NCBI GenBank assembly: GCA_964355545.1
Contig: CAYHEK010000072.1
Coordinates: 1 to 7,385, forward strand
Direction of reading: 5' to 3'
Length of the DNA: 7,385 bases
Source of the DNA: JAPLGE01 sp964355545
GTDB lineage: Bacteria; Bipolaricaulota; Bipolaricaulia; UBA7950; UBA9294
How positions within the stretch are numbered: position 1 is the first letter of the stretch; every line of letters starts with the position of its first letter. Of this stretch, positions 5,405-7,385 are shown piece by piece. The notes under the pieces are model-generated. The model ran no database searches, was not told the origin of the DNA, and saw only the letters and a list, made by a program, of their open reading frames with translations. The position numbers and the translations under genes were made by a program.

Positions 5405-6242
5405 GGAGGGACTCTTCGAGGAGGTGGGCGACGAGGTCGGCCGTGACCTCGCGGCGGTAGGCGGCGCTTGAGCGCACGTCGTCGATCGGGGAGACCGACT
5501 GCGCGGTGAGGGCGCGCGCTTGGGCGACGAGGTCGGGAGTGAGCCGCTTCCCGCGGACGATCTCCTCGACCTTCCGCAAGCGGAGCGGGGTCGGCGCGAC
5601 TGACCCCGCGGCGAGGCGGACCTCTTCGAAAACGCCGTTCTTCGCTGCGGTCAGGGCGCCGACGGAGGCGATGGCGATGATGAGGGCCTTTCTCCGTCCA
5701 ATCTTGTGGAAGGACGGAACGAGGTCGGCGCGGCTGATTGGGATTGAGACCGCGCGCACGACCTCCCCGGCGGCGAGGGCCGTTCTTCCCGGCCCGAGGA
5801 AGAAAGCCTCGGCCGGGACCCGCCGCTCCCCGGCGCGGCTCCGGAGGATGACCTCGGCGTCGAGGAGAAGGAGAGGGATCGCACTGTCCGCCGCGGGCGA
5901 GGCGTTCACCAGGTTCCCGCCGAGGGTCCCGCGGTTTCGGATCTGCACCGAGCCGAGCTTCGAAAGGACGAGCGCGAGGATGGGGAGGCGATCTCGGACA
6001 ACCTCGTTTGCGAGGATCTCTGAGAAGGGGACCGCGGCGCCGATCTCGATCGCTCCGTCCTTCTCGGAGAGGCCGCGCAGCTCGGGGAGGTCGGAGACGT
6101 CGAGGAGGCGGCTCGGAAGGACGAGCCCTCCCCGCATCTTCACGAGGAGGTCCGTCCCCCCACAGAGGATCCTCGCCCCCGGCTCGTCGAGGCGGGCGAG
6201 GAGCTCCTCGACCGACGCGACCTTAGTGAACTCGGTGCTCAT
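5397..6242 (-). CDS. FAD-binding subunit of a molybdenum hydroxylase (CoxM/XdhB/YgfM type)
   Basis: A 281-residue subunit that carries FAD and passes electrons from the iron-sulfur subunit to the final acceptor in xanthine dehydrogenase-type enzymes. FAD-binding signatures are CGGTDLLVKM (27-36) and IRNRGTLGGNLVNASPAAD (101-119), both in their normal places. The C-terminal CO-dehydrogenase flavoprotein domain shows as KIGRRKALIIAIASV (180-194), SVAPTPLRLRKVE (214-226) and SPIDDVRSSAAYRR (251-264). Length is normal for stand-alone medium subunits. The ATG at 6242 is the family-typical start. It lies inside the 3' end of the MocA-like gene (20-bp overlap) with a weak AGAAGG ribosome site, so coupled translation is likely. 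The real acceptor and substrate cannot be read from this subunit. Confidence 0.92.
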   Translation of the reverse strand: MSTEFTKVASVEELLARLDEPGARILCGGTDLLVKMRGGLVLPSRLLDVSDLPELRGLSEKDGAIEIGAAVPFSEILANEVVRDRLPILALVLSKLGSVQIRNRGTLGGNLVNASPAADSAIPLLLLDAEVILRSRAGERRVPAEAFFLGPGRTALAAGEVVRAVSIPISRADLVPSFHKIGRRKALIIAIASVGALTAAKNGVFEEVRLAAGSVAPTPLRLRKVEEIVRGKRLTPDLVAQARALTAQSVSPIDDVRSSAAYRREVTADLVAHLLEESLHA

Positions 6243-6825
6243 GGTCCTTCTCTTCCCTCTCGCGGTCTTCGGGCCGGTCGACGTCGCGCACGGCCCCCGC
6301 GTCGTCGACGGGGATGAGGACGGTCTCCTCGCGATGCGCGGCGAGGAACCGCCGCCCTCCCGCCTCCCCGGTGAGGGTAGGGAGGAGGTCCTCCACGCAC
6401 GCGCGGCAAAAGTAGACCGGGAACCCCCGCTCCCCGCGGTAGGTTGGGGCGGCGATCCGCGCCCCGCGACGGCCGGCCTCAACCACGGCGCGGATCGTCT
6501 CCCGAGCGAGGAACGGCATGTCGGCGTGGAGGACGAGGAATCCCTCCGCCTCTGGAGAGAGGGAGCGGATCCCCAAGGAGAGAGAGCTCGCCATCCCCGA
6601 CTCGTAGTTGGGGTTCACCACGACGCGACACCGAGAGAGGTCGACCTCTCTTCGGATCCTGTCCGCGGCGTGGCCGAGGACGACGAGGATCGCCTCGATC
6701 CCTGCCGCCCGCAGGGCGCGCACGATCCGCGCCAGGGCCGGCTCGCCGCCCGCGTCGAGGAGCGGCTTCACCCCCCCCAGGCGCTCCCCCTTCCCCGCGG
6801 CGAGGACGATCCCTTCGACCTTCAC
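6223..6825 (-). CDS. mocA: MocA-like molybdenum cofactor nucleotidyltransferase
   Basis: A 200-residue NTP transferase-fold protein that probably adds CMP (or another nucleotide) to molybdopterin to make the cofactor of the hydroxylase encoded beside it. The N-terminal nucleotide loop is IVLAAGKGERLGGVKPLL (6-23); the LAAG form is typical of MocA/YgfJ proteins, whereas GTP-using MobA has LAGG. Further family marks are NPNYESGMASSL (71-82), the metal-binding HADMPF (100-105), GERGFPVYF (131-139) where many relatives have His instead of Phe before the Pro, and DVDRPED (181-187). The GTG start at 6825 overlaps the TGA of the iron-sulfur gene as GTGA; the longer upstream frame is a shadow of that gene. 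The last residues (DREREEKDHEHRVH) are charged and coded in or near the overlap with the FAD gene. CTP specificity is inferred from the motif. Confidence 0.85.
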   Translation of the reverse strand: MKVEGIVLAAGKGERLGGVKPLLDAGGEPALARIVRALRAAGIEAILVVLGHAADRIRREVDLSRCRVVVNPNYESGMASSLSLGIRSLSPEAEGFLVLHADMPFLARETIRAVVEAGRRGARIAAPTYRGERGFPVYFCRACVEDLLPTLTGEAGGRRFLAAHREETVLIPVDDAGAVRDVDRPEDREREEKDHEHRVH

Positions 6826-7295
6826 GTGGCCTCCTCCCGCATCACCTTGGCCGCTCGGCGGACCGCCTGGACGATCTTCGTGTACCCGGTGCAGCGGCAG
6901 AGGTTCCCTTCGAGCGCCGATCGGATTTCGTCGTCGGAGGGGTCGGGGTTCTCTCGCAGCAAGGCGTAGGTCGCCATGATGAACCCCGGGGTGCAGAACC
7001 CGCACTGCACCGCGCCCTCGTCGACGAACGCCTGCTGGATCGGGTGAAGCTTCTCACCTTGAGCAAGCCCCTCCACCGTCACGACCTCCTTCCCGTCGAC
7101 CTGCGGGGCGAGGACGAGGCAGGAGTTGACCGCCCGTCCGTCGAGGAGGACGGTGCACGCCCCGCACTCCCCCTCCCCGCATCCCTCCTTCGTCCCGGTC
7201 AGGCCGAGCCCCTCGCGGAGGAGGTCGAGGAGGCGCGTCCCGGCGTCGGTCTCTCGCTCGACCGTTCGCCCGTTCACCACGAAGCGAACCCTCAT
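6822..7295 (-). CDS. [2Fe-2S] iron-sulfur subunit of a molybdenum hydroxylase (CoxS/XdhC type)
   Basis: A 157-residue small subunit carrying two [2Fe-2S] clusters that link the molybdenum centre to FAD. The N-terminal plant-ferredoxin-type domain has Cys39, Cys44, Cys47 and Cys59 (EGCGEGECGACTVL). The C-terminal helical domain, unique to this family, has Cys98 and Cys101 (VQCGFCTPGF) and Cys133 and Cys135 (EGNLCRCTGY). All eight ligands are present and the length is normal, so the subunit should be functional. The ATG at 7295 overlaps the TGA of the gene before it (ATGA), and its own TGA overlaps the GTG of the MocA-like gene. Both 4-bp overlaps suggest a single polycistronic mRNA with coupled translation. 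Whether the enzyme is a xanthine dehydrogenase, a nicotinate or purine hydroxylase, or a CO-dehydrogenase-like protein depends on the large subunit, which is outside the window. Confidence 0.95.
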   Translation of the reverse strand: MRVRFVVNGRTVERETDAGTRLLDLLREGLGLTGTKEGCGEGECGACTVLLDGRAVNSCLVLAPQVDGKEVVTVEGLAQGEKLHPIQQAFVDEGAVQCGFCTPGFIMATYALLRENPDPSDDEIRSALEGNLCRCTGYTKIVQAVRRAAKVMREEAT

Positions 7296-7384
7296 CGCCG
7301 GGCCTCCTTGAGCACTGCCAGGCTGGGCTCGATCTCGATCGCCCTCGACCGCGCCGCGCGCTTCGCCGCTGCGACGTCCTTGAG
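7292..7384 (-). CDS. C-terminal end of an unidentified gene, first in the visible operon
   Basis: Thirty codons and a TGA stop run in from the right edge. The frame encodes LKDVAAAKRAARSRAIEIEP followed by SLAVLKEARR, a basic, helical-looking tail. It is supported as real coding sequence mainly by its exact ATGA overlap with the iron-sulfur subunit gene, the same arrangement as the next junction. By operon logic it could be the molybdopterin-binding large subunit or another catabolic enzyme. The tail does not match the end of the large subunit as I know it, so I leave it unnamed. Confidence 0.55.
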   Translation of the reverse strand, partial: LKDVAAAKRAARSRAIEIEPSLAVLKEARR

Positions 7385-7385
7385 G

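Noticed and set aside
5506..6969. Very long plus-strand open frame (487 codons)
   Set aside because: Its translation is low-complexity and Arg/Ser/Pro-rich, and it lies opposite the FAD, MocA and iron-sulfur genes, whose family motifs are unambiguous.
1..7385. CRISPR arrays, insertion sequences, selenocysteine recoding
   Set aside because: No regularly spaced repeats and no transposase motifs were seen. Each TGA at a gene end coincides with a well-placed downstream start or an end typical of the family, so there is no reason to read through.

Overview
The window is GC-rich bacterial DNA. Genes have Shine-Dalgarno sites, several start at GTG or TTG, and two intergenic gaps carry good sigma70-type promoters with 17-bp spacers. 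I cannot assign a phylum. The gene content (molybdenum hydroxylase subunits, hydantoinase-like enzyme, flavoredoxin-like flavin reductase) would suit an anaerobe or facultative anaerobe, but that is inference.

Region 1 (1 to about 1160): the C-terminal part of one plus-strand gene whose frame is open to the left edge. I do not recognise the family. What remains looks like two copies of a winged-helix-like segment followed by a helical segment resembling the SAM-like core-binding domain of tyrosine recombinases. Hand-counted lines are lower in GC (33-38 of 60) than lines of the operon on the right (41-44 of 60), so this may be the edge of a transferred segment.

Region 2 (1162-3550): three GNAT acetyltransferase genes and a flavin reductase. 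GNAT 1 lies on the minus strand, divergent from a plus-strand pair (GNAT 2 and flavin reductase). GNAT 3 follows under its own promoter, with a perfect 7+2+7 inverted repeat at the predicted transcript start. GNAT 1 and GNAT 3 most likely start at TTG codons placed behind strong Shine-Dalgarno sites.

Region 3 (3570-7385, all minus strand): a small PKD-domain lipoprotein with its own promoter lies downstream of a tightly packed operon. In transcription order the operon holds the end of an unidentified gene, a [2Fe-2S] molybdenum hydroxylase subunit, a MocA-like molybdenum cofactor nucleotidyltransferase, the FAD-binding hydroxylase subunit, and a dihydropyrimidinase/hydantoinase-family amidohydrolase. 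Consecutive genes overlap by 4, 4, 20 and 8 bp. The set resembles the E. coli yge/ygf cluster and clostridial purine or N-heterocycle catabolism clusters. The inferred model is that the hydroxylase oxidises an N-heterocycle, the MocA-like protein matures its cofactor, and the amidohydrolase opens a cyclic amide or ureide ring. The molybdopterin-binding large subunit is not in the window.

I see no rRNA, tRNA, CRISPR array, insertion sequence or strong intrinsic terminator. No gene-free stretch exceeds about 131 bp.
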